The notes below the pieces were generated by a model. That model made no database searches. It had not been told where the DNA came from and was given only the letters and a program-made list of their open reading frames with translations. A program made the position numbers and the translations under genes. A stretch of 64,000 bases of DNA, taken from the NCBI RefSeq assembly GCF_018388425.1, contig NZ_CP074406.1:3224001-3288000 (forward strand), given 5' to 3'. Numbering within the stretch: the first letter of the stretch is position 1; each line of letters starts with the position of its first letter. Below, in pieces: positions 34,941-43,449 of this stretch. The stretch comes from Nocardioides faecalis. GTDB lineage: Bacteria > Actinomycetota > Actinomycetes > Propionibacteriales > Nocardioidaceae.

Positions 34941-36854
34941 ATGTCTGACACCACCCGCCGCCGCAAGGACCTGCGCAACGTCGCCATCGTGGCCCACGTC
35001 GACCACGGCAAGACGACGCTCGTGGACGCCATGCTGCGCCAGGCCGGCGCCTTCACCGAGCACCAGGCCGAGTCCGTCGCCGAGCGCGTGATGGACTCCG
35101 GCGACCTGGAGCGCGAGAAGGGCATCACCATCCTCGCCAAGAACACCGCGGTGCACTACCGCGGTCCCTCGGCGCAGGAGATGGCCGACGGCGACATGGT
35201 CATCAACATCATCGACACCCCCGGCCACGCCGACTTCGGTGGCGAGGTCGAGCGCGGCCTGTCCATGGTCGACGGCATCGTGCTGCTGGTCGACGCCTCC
35301 GAGGGCCCGCTGCCGCAGACCCGGTTCGTGCTGCGCAAGGCGCTGAACGCGAACATGCCGGTGATCCTGGTGGTCAACAAGACCGACCGCGGCGACGCCC
35401 GGATCGACGAGGTCGTCGACGAGACCTACGAGCTGTTCATGGACCTGCTCGACGACTCCCACGCCCAGGACGCGCTGGACTTCCCCGTGGTCTACGCCTC
35501 GGGCAAGGCCGGCATCGCCTCGCTGACCAAGCCGGAGAACGCGACGCTGCCCGAGGGCAACGACCTCGAGCCGCTGTTCCGCACCATCCTGGAGAACATC
35601 CCGGCGCCGGAGTACGACGAGGGCGCTCCCCTGCAGGCCCACGTCACCAACCTCGACGCCTCCCCGTTCCTCGGCCGCCTGGCGCTGCTGCGGATCAAGC
35701 AGGGCACGCTGAAGAAGGGCCAGACCGTGGCCTGGATGCGGCGCGACGGCGGCGTGAAGAACGTCAAGATCACCGAGCTGCTGATCACCGAGGGCCTGGA
35801 GCGCAAGCCCGGCGAGTCCGCCGGCCCCGGCGACATCGTCGCGGTCGCCGGCATCCCGGAGATCACCATCGGCGAGACCCTGGCCGACGCGGAGAACCCG
35901 ATCGCGCTGCCGCTGATTCACGTCGACGAGCCCGCGATCTCGATGACCATCGGCACCAACACCTCCCCGCTGGTGGGCAAGGGCGGCAAGGGCCACAAGG
36001 TCACCGCCCGCCTGGTCAAGGACCGCCTCGACGCCGAGCTGATCGGCAACGTGTCGCTGCGCGTGCTGCCCACCGAGCGCCCCGACGCCTGGGAGGTGCA
36101 GGGCCGCGGCGAGCTGGCGCTGGCCATCCTGGTCGAGCAGATGCGCCGCGAGGGCTACGAGCTGACCGTCGGCAAGCCGCAGGTGGTCACCAAGGAGGTC
36201 GACGGCAGGCTGCACGAGCCGTTCGAGCGCCTGACCATCGACGCCCCCGAGGAGTTCCTCGGCACGATCACCGAGCTGCTCGCCAACCGGAAGGGCCGCA
36301 TGGAGGGCATGACGAACCACGGCACCGGCTGGGTGCGCATGGAGTTCGTCGTCCCCGCCCGTGGCCTGATCGGCTTCCGCACCGACTTCCTCACCGAGAC
36401 CCGCGGCACCGGCATCGCGCACTCCATCTCGGAGGGCTACTTCCCGTGGGCCGGTGAGATCCGCTCGCGCCAGTCCGGCTCGCTGGTCGCGGACCGCTCG
36501 GGTGCGGCCACGGCGTACGCGATGACGTCACTGCAGGAGCGCGGCACGATGTTCGTCGAGCCCGGCACCGAGGTGTACGAGGGCATGATCGTCGGCGAGA
36601 ACTCCCGCGCCGACGACATGGACGTCAACATCACCAAGGAGAAGCAGCAGACCAACATCCGGTCCGCCACCTCCGACAACTTCGAGAAGCTCATCCCGCC
36701 GAAGAAGCTCTCCCTCGAGCAGTGCCTGGAGTTCTGCCGCGAGGACGAGTGCGTGGAGATCACCCCGGAGATGGTCCGCATCCGCAAGGTGATCCTCGAC
36801 GCCAACGAGCGCGCGAAGATCACCAGCCGGGCGCGCAAGGCCAACAAGGCCTGA
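34941..36854 (+). CDS. typA: Translational GTPase TypA/BipA
   Basis: Ribosome-associated GTPase involved in 50S assembly and stress or cold adaptation. The 637 residues start with the G domain: [16 protein letters not shown] (P-loop), EREKGITI (switch I), [15 protein letters not shown] (switch II) and [15 protein letters not shown]-like domains and the TypA-specific C-terminal domain follow, with [18 protein letters not shown] and [10 protein letters not shown]. It is followed by a hairpin terminator. Confidence 0.97.
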   Translation: MSDTTRRRKDLRNVAIVAHVDHGKTTLVDAMLRQAGAFTEHQAESVAERVMDSGDLEREKGITILAKNTAVHYRGPSAQEMADGDMVINIIDTPGHADFGGEVERGLSMVDGIVLLVDASEGPLPQTRFVLRKALNANMPVILVVNKTDRGDARIDEVVDETYELFMDLLDDSHAQDALDFPVVYASGKAGIASLTKPENATLPEGNDLEPLFRTILENIPAPEYDEGAPLQAHVTNLDASPFLGRLALLRIKQGTLKKGQTVAWMRRDGGVKNVKITELLITEGLERKPGESAGPGDIVAVAGIPEITIGETLADAENPIALPLIHVDEPAISMTIGTNTSPLVGKGGKGHKVTARLVKDRLDAELIGNVSLRVLPTERPDAWEVQGRGELALAILVEQMRREGYELTVGKPQVVTKEVDGRLHEPFERLTIDAPEEFLGTITELLANRKGRMEGMTNHGTGWVRMEFVVPARGLIGFRTDFLTETRGTGIAHSISEGYFPWAGEIRSRQSGSLVADRSGAATAYAMTSLQERGTMFVEPGTEVYEGMIVGENSRADDMDVNITKEKQQTNIRSATSDNFEKLIPPKKLSLEQCLEFCREDECVEITPEMVRIRKVILDANERAKITSRARKANKA

Positions 36855-36874
36855 GCCCCACCGGCACGTACGTC

Positions 36875-36904
36875 GGCCCGTCACCGCACTCGCGGTGGCG
36901 GGCC
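36875..36904 (+). terminator. Hairpin after typA
   Basis: GGCCCGTCACCGC pairs with GCGGTGGCGGGCC across a 4-nt loop with a single mismatch, 20 bp after the typA stop. TTCGTCG follows, so the T-tract is weak. Confidence 0.75.
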
Positions 36905-36937
36905 TTCGTCGTTCCTGGAGAGGGGGCTTGCCGTCGC

Positions 36938-36943
36938 TACAGT
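36938..36943 (+). promoter_or_regulatory. Leaderless -10 hexamer TACAGT
   Basis: TACAGT ends 6 nt before ATG 36950. Confidence 0.5.
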
Positions 36944-36949
36944 GAGCCC

Positions 36950-37198
36950 ATGAGCGAACACCGCGTGCCGGCTCCCGTCGTCGCCGACGGGGAGAAGCCG
37001 AAGGGACCGGCGTCGTACTTCCCGAGCATCGAGAAGACCTACGGACGCCCCGTGCAGGCATGGCTCGACCTGGCCGCCGACCGCCTCGACCAGCACCCCC
37101 ACATGGAGGTCGTGGCGTGGTTGAAGGACAGCCACGGGCTGGGGCACGGTCACGCCAACGCGATCGTGGCCTACGTGAAGGCCCAGCTCGCCGGCTGA
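36950..37198 (+). CDS. DUF4287 domain protein
   Basis: An 82-residue small soluble protein of the DUF4287 type: SYFPSIEKTYGRPVQAWLDL and WLKDSHGLGHGHANAIVAYV. Function unknown; such domains are often fused to or located near DUF5655 proteins. ATG 36950 is supported by the -10 hexamer. It probably forms a single-gene unit between the typA terminator and the operator array. Confidence 0.85.
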   Translation: MSEHRVPAPVVADGEKPKGPASYFPSIEKTYGRPVQAWLDLAADRLDQHPHMEVVAWLKDSHGLGHGHANAIVAYVKAQLAG

Positions 37199-37237
37199 TC
37201 CCCTCCCTCCCCACCGCCTCACCGGGAAATGATGCAG

Positions 37238-37299
37238 TTTCCTGTACGGAAAACGCTTTCCATCCTGGAAAGTCCATGGTCTACTTTCCACACCGGAAA
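37238..37299 (+). promoter_or_regulatory. Array of three TTTCC-N5-GGAAA operators
   Basis: Three perfect inverted repeats occur at 37238-37252 (TTTCCTGTACGGAAA), 37257-37271 (TTTCCATCCTGGAAA) and 37285-37299 (TTTCCACACCGGAAA). Centres are 19 and 28 bp apart. They end 37 nt before the membrane-protein start and are the likely binding sites of the winged-helix regulator encoded second in the operon. Confidence 0.85.
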
Positions 37300-37336
37300 G
37301 TCGTCCGCACCTGCGGACCCCTCAGAGGAGAGCTCC

Positions 37337-37867
37337 ATGGACGAGAAGCGTCACGACGTCGAAGCGGCCGAGGCGGCCCGCGCCCTCGAGACGATCGCCG
37401 CCACGCGCCACGAGGTCGCGGCACGCGTGGGGAGCCCGCCGCACTACTACACGAAGGTCGCCGCCGCCGGGGCGATCCTCTGCCTCGCGCAGCCCTTGGA
37501 CAGCCGCACCAGGTTCTTCGTGACCCTCATCGCGCTCATCCCCCTGGGCTGGGCCATCCGGTCCTACTCCCGTCACACGGGCACCTGGACCATGGCCACG
37601 CTGCGCGAGAAGGGCGCCTGGATGGCCTGGCTGATCATCGGCGTCATGCTCGCGGCGCTGACCTCGGCCATGATCACCCAGAACCTCGTCGCCAGCGTCG
37701 TCGGCGCCCTCGTGATCCTCCTGGTCGTGCCGGTCGTCGGGCCGCGCTGGGACGCCGCGTGGGTCCGCAGCCTGACCCCGGAGGAGTCGGCTGAGCGGTC
37801 GGCGGAGGGGTCGGCGGAGGGGGCGGCGGAGGGGTCGGCGGAGGACACGGTCGAGGAGACGCCGTGA
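37337..37867 (+). CDS. Small membrane protein, operon partner of a winged-helix regulator
   Basis: A 176-residue protein with a soluble N-terminus (1-45), about four membrane segments (about 46-125) and an acidic tail built of the repeated tripeptide SAE (ERSAEGSAEGAAEGSAED). I do not recognise a named family. ATG 37337 has AGAGGAGAG upstream. It overlaps the regulator gene by 4 nt (GTGA). The operator array upstream suggests a repressible membrane-response module. Confidence 0.8.
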   Translation: MDEKRHDVEAAEAARALETIAATRHEVAARVGSPPHYYTKVAAAGAILCLAQPLDSRTRFFVTLIALIPLGWAIRSYSRHTGTWTMATLREKGAWMAWLIIGVMLAALTSAMITQNLVASVVGALVILLVVPVVGPRWDAAWVRSLTPEESAERSAEGSAEGAAEGSAEDTVEETP

Positions 37868-38157
37868 GTGCGCCCGAGGCACGGTTCGACACCCTCGTCC
37901 ACGCACCGCACCGGCTGCAGATCTGTGCCGTGCTCGACACGGTCGACCAGGCCGAGTTCGCGCTGCTGCGCGACAGCCTCGGGGTCTCCGACTCCGTCCT
38001 GAGCAAGCAGGTCAAGGCCTTGGAGGACGCCGGCTACGTCAAGGTCTCCAAGGGACTGGTCGAGCGGCGTACGCGCACGTGGGTCGCGTTCACGAAGAGC
38101 GGTCGTCGGGCCTATCGCGGACACGTCGCAGCACTGCGCGCGATGATCGGCACCTGA
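37864..38157 (+). CDS. Winged-helix (MarR/HTH_34-like) transcriptional regulator
   Basis: A 97-residue single-domain regulator. FALLRDSLGVSDSVLSKQVK is the helix-turn-helix, and ALEDAGYVKVSKGLVERRTR is the wing region, as in small PF13601-type regulators. It is translationally coupled to the membrane protein and most likely represses the operon by binding the TTTCC-N5-GGAAA sites. Confidence 0.88.
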   Translation: MSAPEARFDTLVHAPHRLQICAVLDTVDQAEFALLRDSLGVSDSVLSKQVKALEDAGYVKVSKGLVERRTRTWVAFTKSGRRAYRGHVAALRAMIGT

Positions 38158-38200
38158 CTCGGCCGGGAGACGGGCAGGGTGAGGGCCGGAGCAGAGCAAC

Positions 38201-38228
38201 GCCCGCCCTTCGTCGTTGAAGGGCGGGC
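38201..38228. terminator. Hairpin after the winged-helix gene
   Basis: An 11-bp perfect stem (GCCCGCCCTTC with GAAGGGCGGGC, 6-nt loop) directly precedes copy 3 of the 62-bp palindrome, giving two stacked terminators in this convergent gap. Confidence 0.75.
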
Positions 38229-38233
38229 GCTCT

Positions 38234-38295
38234 CCGCTTCCCAAGCGTTCTTGTCGGTTTTCGGCCGAATCTCGACGAAAACGCTTGGGAGACGG
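38234..38295. repeat. 62-bp convergent palindrome, copy 3
   Basis: Lies between the winged-helix gene and kshB. Its arms read CCGCTTCCCAAGCGTTCTTG and the complement carries AAAACGCTTGGG. The GCGTT/AACGC pair replaces GCGAA/TTCGC of other copies, a compensatory change that preserves the stem. Confidence 0.9.
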
Positions 38296-38311
38296 TTCGG
38301 GAATCGACGGT

Positions 38312-39340
38312 TCAGAACTCGACGCGCAGCTCGTCGCTGAGCGGTCTGGCCTGGCAGGTGAGGATGATGCCGTCGGCGATGTCCTCGGGGTCGAGGACGC
38401 CGGCGTTGCCGAGGTCGACCTCGCCGCGGGTCAGGGTGGCGGCACACGAGCCGCACTCGCCCTCGCGGCACGAGAACGGCACCCGCACCCCCGCCGAGAG
38501 CAGTACGTCGACGAGGCTGGTCGCGCGCGGCCAGCGCAGCTGGTGCTCGGCGCCGTCGATCTCCACGGCCACCTGCGGCGCGTCGGCGTCGGCGACCTCC
38601 ACCGGCGCCGGCTCGTCCGCGGCGAACGGGTCGCCGGACAGCGAGGTGAAGACCTCGGCGTGCACCCGGTCGCGGGGCATGCCGACGCTCCGCGCCGCCT
38701 CGCGCACGGCGTCCATGAACGGCGCCGGGCCGCAGGTGAACAGCCGCCGGTCGTCGTACGGCGCCAGCAGCGGGGCCAGCAGGTCGGCGCGGGGCAGGCC
38801 CTGCACGCTCTCCAGCCAGTGCACCACGGTGAGCCGGTCGGGGTGCTCGGCGACCAGGTCGCGCAGCTCGGCGCCGAAGATCACCGACGTCTCGTCGCGG
38901 TTGGCGTAGACGAGCGCGACGCGGCCGGTGCCCTTGGCCAGCACCGACTTCAGGATCGAGATCACCGGGGTGACGCCGCTGCCGGCGGCCAGCAGGACCA
39001 GGTCCTCGTCGAGGTCGGGCGGGGTGAAGACGCCGGCCGGCGCCAGCACCTCCAGCTCGTCCCCGGCGGCGACGTGGTCGCACAGCCAGTTCGAGGCGTA
39101 GCCGTCGGCGGTGCGCTTCACGGTGACCTTCAGCCGCGCGTCGACGTACGGCGAGCTGGCCATCGAGTAGCAGCGCGCCACGGACCCGGTGCGCTCGCTG
39201 GGCACCTTGAGGGTGAGGAACTGCCCGGGCAGGTAGTCGAACGTCGCGCCCTGCTCGGGCGGCACCTCGAACACCAGGGAGCGGGCGTCGGCGGTCTCGT
39301 CGAGGACCTCGACCACCCGCAGCGCCAGGCCGCGGCTCAT
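38312..39340 (-). CDS. kshB: 3-ketosteroid 9-alpha-hydroxylase reductase KshB
   Basis: Delivers NADH electrons to the KshA oxygenase. The 342 residues combine an FAD domain (RCYSMASSPY), an NAD domain (LLAAGSGVTPVISILKSVL and LFTCGPAPFM) and a C-terminal plant-type 2Fe-2S domain (CREGECGSCAATL, then CQAR). It overlaps hsaD by 4 nt. The oxygenase partner kshA is 10 kb away at 48871-50004. Other steroid or phenylacetate reductases are similar, but the cluster supports KshB. Confidence 0.88.
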   Translation of the reverse strand: MSRGLALRVVEVLDETADARSLVFEVPPEQGATFDYLPGQFLTLKVPSERTGSVARCYSMASSPYVDARLKVTVKRTADGYASNWLCDHVAAGDELEVLAPAGVFTPPDLDEDLVLLAAGSGVTPVISILKSVLAKGTGRVALVYANRDETSVIFGAELRDLVAEHPDRLTVVHWLESVQGLPRADLLAPLLAPYDDRRLFTCGPAPFMDAVREAARSVGMPRDRVHAEVFTSLSGDPFAADEPAPVEVADADAPQVAVEIDGAEHQLRWPRATSLVDVLLSAGVRVPFSCREGECGSCAATLTRGEVDLGNAGVLDPEDIADGIILTCQARPLSDELRVEF

Positions 39341-40206
39341 CGCGCGTCCTCGCGGGTGAGGAAGCCGATGACGGTCGGCAGCCAGGCCTCGCGGGCCTCG
39401 ATCATCGTCCAGTGCCCGCAGCGGGGGAAGACGTGCAGCTCGCCGTCGGGCAGGTCGCGCATCGCCAGGAGCGCGGAGTCGACGGGCGAGACCCGGTCGT
39501 CGCGGCCCCAGGTGACCAGGGTCGGTGCCTGCAGCTTGTGCAGCTGCGCCCAGTAGGGCACGGCGTCGCCCATCGCGTTGGCCGCGATCGTGGCGGCGAA
39601 CGCCTTGGTGCTGTACATCCGCCGGGCGATCTCGAGCGTCTTCGGGTCGGTGGCCAGGCGCCAGCGCTCCTCGATGAGCTCCTCGGTCACCAGCGCCGGG
39701 TCGTGCACCATCGCGTGCAGCCAGCGCACGAGCCGCTCGCGGCTGGGCTCGTCGGTGAACTCCATCAGCAGCTTGATGCCCTCGCTGGGGTTCGGGGAGA
39801 AGACGTTGCGGCCGATGCCACCGACGGTGACGAGGCGTCGTACCCGCTGCGGCTCGGCGATCGCCACCTTCGCCGCGACGATGCCGCCCATCGAGTTGCC
39901 GATGATGTCGACCGCACCCAGCCCGAGGGCGTCGAGGAAGACCCCGACCGCAGACTCGGCCATCACCATCGGGTGTCCCTCGACCGGGTCGCTGACCCCG
40001 AAGCCGGGGAACTCCAGCACCAGGCAGCGCCGGTGCTGCGCGAGCTCGGCGAGGACGCCGCGGTAGTTCTGCCAGCCGGTCACACCCGGGCCGGAACCGT
40101 GCAGCAGCAGCAGCGGCTCGCCGTGGCCGGCCTCGTGGTAGCGCAGGGTCCCGAGCTCGGTCGCCACCTCCCGGCGGGTGGCCTCGTGGCTCACGTCAGT
40201 CGTCAT
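39337..40206 (-). CDS. hsaD: 4,9-DSHA hydrolase HsaD
   Basis: Cleaves 4,9-DSHA, the meta-cleavage product of steroid rings A/B, to HIP-type acid and 2-hydroxyhexadienoate. The 289 residues form an alpha/beta-hydrolase: LLLHGSGPGVTGWQNYRG (oxyanion region), nucleophile Ser in IGNSMGGIVAAK, Asp in WGRDDRVSP and His in PRCGHWTMIEA. The MCP-hydrolase hallmark and adjacent kshB/hsaB support the assignment. Confidence 0.9.
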   Translation of the reverse strand: MTTDVSHEATRREVATELGTLRYHEAGHGEPLLLLHGSGPGVTGWQNYRGVLAELAQHRRCLVLEFPGFGVSDPVEGHPMVMAESAVGVFLDALGLGAVDIIGNSMGGIVAAKVAIAEPQRVRRLVTVGGIGRNVFSPNPSEGIKLLMEFTDEPSRERLVRWLHAMVHDPALVTEELIEERWRLATDPKTLEIARRMYSTKAFAATIAANAMGDAVPYWAQLHKLQAPTLVTWGRDDRVSPVDSALLAMRDLPDGELHVFPRCGHWTMIEAREAWLPTVIGFLTREDAR

Positions 40207-40278
40207 GACCCCAGGTTGTCGCGCGCGCGGGACCGGCTCACCCGCGTTCCCGCCCAACGAGAAGAGTGCGCGCGGTGG

Positions 40279-40294
40279 TTCCACTGAGGTGGAA
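40279..40294. promoter_or_regulatory. Inverted repeat TTCCAC-N4-GTGGAA
   Basis: A 6-bp perfect dyad in the hsaD-hsaB divergent gap. The TTCC-N8-GGAA frame also occurs at 43294-43309 upstream of hsaA, so one regulator might bind both. Confidence 0.4.
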
Positions 40295-40323
40295 GCCCGC
40301 CGGGCCGGCGCCGACGCCGCACC

Positions 40324-40329
40324 TACGCT
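40324..40329 (+). promoter_or_regulatory. -10 hexamer TACGCT for hsaB
   Basis: TACGCT lies 43 nt before ATG 40373, giving a short leader that includes the GGAGG ribosome binding site. Confidence 0.4.
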
Positions 40330-40372
40330 CCCCCCACACCCCGTTCCACGAGCACCACCGGAGGCCGGCACG

Positions 40373-40870
40373 ATGTCCGTTCAGACGATCTCCCAGGCCG
40401 AGATGAGGAGCGCGCTGGGCCGGTTCGCCAGCGGCGTCACCGTCATCACCGGCACCGACGACGACGGTCCCGTGGGTTTTGCCTGCCAGTCCTTCGCCTC
40501 CGTGTCACTGGACCCGCCACTGGTGCTCTTCTGCGCCGACCACGGCGGACGGTCCTGGCCGCGCATCCGGCGCAGCGGCCGGTTCACCGTCAACGTCCTC
40601 GCCGAGGACCAGGACGACCTGTGCCACCGCTTCGGCCGTCGCGGCGGCCTGAAGTTCGACGGCCTCGACTACTCGATGTCGCGCTGGGGCACGCCGTCGC
40701 TGGACGACGTGCTGGTGCGGGTGCACGCCGAGGTCGAGACCGTGCACGTCGCCGGCGACCACGACGTCGTCATCGGTCGCGTCGTGGAGCTCGAGCAGCT
40801 CCGCGACACCAGGCCGATGGTGTTCTTCAGCGGCCGGTTCGGCATCGACCTGCCGGTGCCCGTCCCCTAG
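40373..40870 (+). CDS. hsaB: Flavin reductase, 3-HSA monooxygenase component HsaB
   Basis: Supplies reduced FMN to the HsaA oxygenase. The 165 residues match the flavin-reductase domain: GRFASGVTVITG, PVGFACQSFASVSLDPPLVL, RFTVNVLAEDQDDLCHRFG and VFFSGRFGIDLPV. GGAGG precedes ATG 40373. It is divergent from hsaD and upstream of the SnoaL/OYE pair. HsaA is encoded at 43450-44622, on the same strand. Confidence 0.88.
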   Translation: MSVQTISQAEMRSALGRFASGVTVITGTDDDGPVGFACQSFASVSLDPPLVLFCADHGGRSWPRIRRSGRFTVNVLAEDQDDLCHRFGRRGGLKFDGLDYSMSRWGTPSLDDVLVRVHAEVETVHVAGDHDVVIGRVVELEQLRDTRPMVFFSGRFGIDLPVPVP

Positions 40871-40954
40871 CGCGCGGCCGTCCCCGACGCCCCTCCCCCG
40901 CCACCGCTTCCCCCCGTTCGCCAGACTCCACCGGAGTCCACCAGAGGAGTTCTT

Positions 40955-41476
40955 TTGCCGACCGCTCTGCCCGCAGGCCTCGACCCCGTCGACGCCCTGC
41001 TCGCGCTCGAGGAGATCAAGCGCGTCTTCGCCGCCCGGTTGCGGGTGATGGACACCAAGCAGTGGCACCTGTACGCCGGGCTGCACACCGCCGACGTGGT
41101 CAGCGAGACGTGGGGCGGGCTGCCCCTCGACAAGCAGCCCCGCACGGACGCGGAGTCGAACCGCGTGGTGGGCAACGAGGCTCTGGCCGAGACCATCCGC
41201 CGGTTCCTCGACGGACCGATCCCGGTGACGTCGGTCCACCACGGGCACACCCCGGAGATCGAGCTCACCTCCGCCACCACCGCGCGCGGTGTGTGGGCGA
41301 TGGAGGACCACCTGTGGTGGTCGGATGAGGACGGCGAGTACCACCTGCACGGCTACGGGCACTACCACGAGGAGTACCGCCGCGAGGACGGCCGCTGGCT
41401 GATCAGCTACCGCTCCTTGACCCGGCTGCGCGTGGACGCCCCGGCCGACTTCTTCCGCTTCTCCGAGGTCCTGTGA
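40955..41476 (+). CDS. SnoaL-like (NTF2-fold) protein
   Basis: A 173-residue NTF2-fold protein: ALEEIKRVFAARLRVMDTKQ and HGHTPEIELTSATTARGVWA. Family members act as isomerases, dehydratases or hydroxylases; the bile-acid 7-alpha-dehydratase BaiE has this fold. TTG 40955 is chosen because AGAGGAGTT lies upstream. It overlaps the OYE gene by 4 nt, so the two probably work on one substrate. A dehydration or isomerisation step on a hydroxysteroid is inference. Confidence 0.82.
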   Translation: MPTALPAGLDPVDALLALEEIKRVFAARLRVMDTKQWHLYAGLHTADVVSETWGGLPLDKQPRTDAESNRVVGNEALAETIRRFLDGPIPVTSVHHGHTPEIELTSATTARGVWAMEDHLWWSDEDGEYHLHGYGHYHEEYRREDGRWLISYRSLTRLRVDAPADFFRFSEVL

Positions 41477-42633
41477 GCACCGCGCCCCCGGCCGACCGGG
41501 TGATCGACTCCCTGTTCCGCCCGCTGCAGGTCCGCTCCCTGAGCCTGGCCAACCGGCTGGTGATGTCGCCGATGACGCGCTCGGCCTCGCCCGGTGGCGT
41601 GCCCGGCGAGGACGTCGCGGCCTACTACGCCCGCCGCGCCGCGGGCGGCACCGGCCTGGTGGTCACCGAGGGCGTCGCGATCGAGCACCCCACCGCCGTC
41701 GACGAGCCCCGCGTCCCCCACATGTACGGCGCGCAGGCGCTCGCCGGCTGGCGTGCGGTGGTCGACGCCGTGCACGCCGCGGGCGGGCGGATCGTGCCCC
41801 AGCTGTGGCACGTCGGCCCGCTGTGGGGCGCCATGTGTGAGGTGGACCCCGCCCTGGTGCCGATGCGGCCCTCGGGCCGCTGGGGCACGCCGGGTGTCAC
41901 GTCGTACCCGGCCGCCTACGTCGAGCGCTCGGCGGCACCGACGCGGGCGATGACGGAGGCCGACCTGGACGAGGTGCGTACGGCGTACGTGCGCGCCGCC
42001 CGCAACGCCGCCGACGCCGGCTTCGACGGCATCGCGCTGCACGGCGGGCACGGCTACCTGCTGGACGCCTTCCTGTGGGCCGACACCAACACCCGCACCG
42101 ACCGCTGGGGCGGCGACCTTCGGGCCCGCACCCGGTTCCCGGCCGAGGTGGTCGCGGCGATCCGCGCGGAGGTCGGGCCGGACCTGCCGATCTTCTTCCG
42201 GTTCTCCCAGCACAAGCAGCAGGACTACACCGCACGGATCGCGCAGACCCCCGACGAGCTGGAGGTCGTGCTCGGCGCCCTGGCCGAGGCCGGCGTCGAC
42301 ATCTTCGACGCCAGCGCCCGGCGCTTCGACGAGCCGGCGTTCCCCGGCAGCGACCTGTCGCTGGCGGGCTGGGCCAAGAAGGTCACCGGCAAGATGTCCT
42401 CGGCGGTGGGCAGCGTCGGTCTCGGCGCGCCGATGCGGGAGAGCCGTGCCGCCGGCGCCGCGGCCGCGCACGACAACCTCGGCGAGGTCGAGCGGCGGCT
42501 GGCGGCCGGTGAGTTCGACCTGGTCTCCGTCGGCCGGCTGCACCTGGCCGACCCCACGCTGGCCCACACGCTGCGCACCGGCGGCCCGCTGCCCGAGTTC
42601 GACCGCTCGGTGCACGAGGCGACGCTGACCTGA
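41473..42633 (+). CDS. Old yellow enzyme family flavin oxidoreductase
   Basis: A 386-residue FMN TIM-barrel: NRLVMSPMTRSASPGGVPGE, VPQLWHVGPLW, the substrate-site His pair in ALHGGHGYLLDAFL, and TNTRTDRWGGDLRARTRFPA. It has no C-terminal FAD/Fe-S domain, so it is the short OYE form that reduces enones. Coupled to the SnoaL gene inside the steroid island, it probably reduces or oxidises a C=C bond of a steroid intermediate. Confidence 0.88.
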   Translation: MSTAPPADRVIDSLFRPLQVRSLSLANRLVMSPMTRSASPGGVPGEDVAAYYARRAAGGTGLVVTEGVAIEHPTAVDEPRVPHMYGAQALAGWRAVVDAVHAAGGRIVPQLWHVGPLWGAMCEVDPALVPMRPSGRWGTPGVTSYPAAYVERSAAPTRAMTEADLDEVRTAYVRAARNAADAGFDGIALHGGHGYLLDAFLWADTNTRTDRWGGDLRARTRFPAEVVAAIRAEVGPDLPIFFRFSQHKQQDYTARIAQTPDELEVVLGALAEAGVDIFDASARRFDEPAFPGSDLSLAGWAKKVTGKMSSAVGSVGLGAPMRESRAAGAAAAHDNLGEVERRLAAGEFDLVSVGRLHLADPTLAHTLRTGGPLPEFDRSVHEATLT

Positions 42634-42636
42634 GCA

Positions 42637-42698
42637 CCGCCTCCCAAGCGAATTCGTCCAGATCCTTTGAGATCTCGACGAATTCTCTTGGGAGACGG
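42637..42698. repeat. 62-bp convergent palindrome, copy 4
   Basis: Occupies 62 of the 68 bp between the convergent OYE and SnoaL-like genes. Arms CCGCCTCCCAAGCGAATTCG and its near-complement ending GAGACGG. Confidence 0.9.
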
Positions 42699-42701
42699 AG
42701 G

Positions 42702-43214
42702 TCAGCTGCGGACCCGGCCCAGCAGCTCGCGCGCGGACGCACGGCCGTCGAGCACCCGGGCGGTACGACGACGGATCAGCCAGCCGCCCTCGGAGCGGAC
42801 GAGCTCGAACCGGTTCGCGCTGACCCGCCACACCCAGAACGAGTCCTCGTCGCTGCTGCGCCGCAGCAGCATGGAGTGGCACGTGGCGACGGCCTCGTCG
42901 CCGTCGACGCGCACGTGCACCGGGTCCAGCAGGTGCCCGCAGCCTTCGGCCAGGTAGTCCTGGTGCGGCGCCGTACGCACCATCTCGACGATCTCCTCGC
43001 GCCCGGTGAACACCTTCAGGTCCAGGTCGTAGACGGCGTCGTCCGTCCAGAGCCGGCCCACGGCCTCGGCGTCGCCCGCGTCCACCGCCGGGCCGTAGGC
43101 GGTGACCACCTCGCGGACCGCCTCCACGTCCTCCAGCGCGCGCACCCGCTGGGTCAGCGCGGCGAGCTGGGCGGTGACGGTCGCCGCCGCGTCGTGGTTC
43201 GTCCGGTCGGCCAT
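42702..43214 (-). CDS. SnoaL-like (NTF2-fold) protein, second copy
   Basis: A 170-residue NTF2-fold protein starting MADRTNHD, with an N-terminal helix (LAALTQRVRALEDVEAVREV) typical of SnoaL-like polyketide-cyclase/dehydratase relatives, and DAVYDLDLKVFTGREEIVEM. The N-terminal 30 residues are extra. GGAGGAGGAC lies upstream of ATG 43214. It is divergent from hsaA and is probably part of the same steroid regulon. Confidence 0.85.
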   Translation of the reverse strand: MADRTNHDAAATVTAQLAALTQRVRALEDVEAVREVVTAYGPAVDAGDAEAVGRLWTDDAVYDLDLKVFTGREEIVEMVRTAPHQDYLAEGCGHLLDPVHVRVDGDEAVATCHSMLLRRSSDEDSFWVWRVSANRFELVRSEGGWLIRRRTARVLDGRASARELLGRVRS

Positions 43215-43293
43215 CGTGTCCTCCTCCTGCGCGCCCCGGCCGGGCGCGATCGGGTCGTTCCTACCCCCGCCGGCAACCGAGCGGAAGCGGTTC

Positions 43294-43310
43294 TTCCGTT
43301 CAACGGGAAC
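43294..43310. promoter_or_regulatory. Inverted repeat TTCCGTT-AACGGGAA in the hsaA upstream region
   Basis: TTCCGTTCAACGGGAA forms an imperfect dyad about 140 bp before hsaA, sharing the TTCC-N8-GGAA frame with 40279-40294. A second dyad, TGCGAACG/CGTTCGCA with a 15-nt spacer (43335-43365), lies closer to hsaA. Confidence 0.35.
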
Positions 43311-43449
43311 GGGCTCGGAAGTGGCCCACGCCACTGCGAACGTATGGCCACCTCGCCCGTTCGCAACCTCTGCGCACAGAGCCCGAGGCGGTCATCTCGG
43401 ACACCGCCCGCTCCCGACGCAGACCGCACTTCGTAGGAAGGTCACCTCA

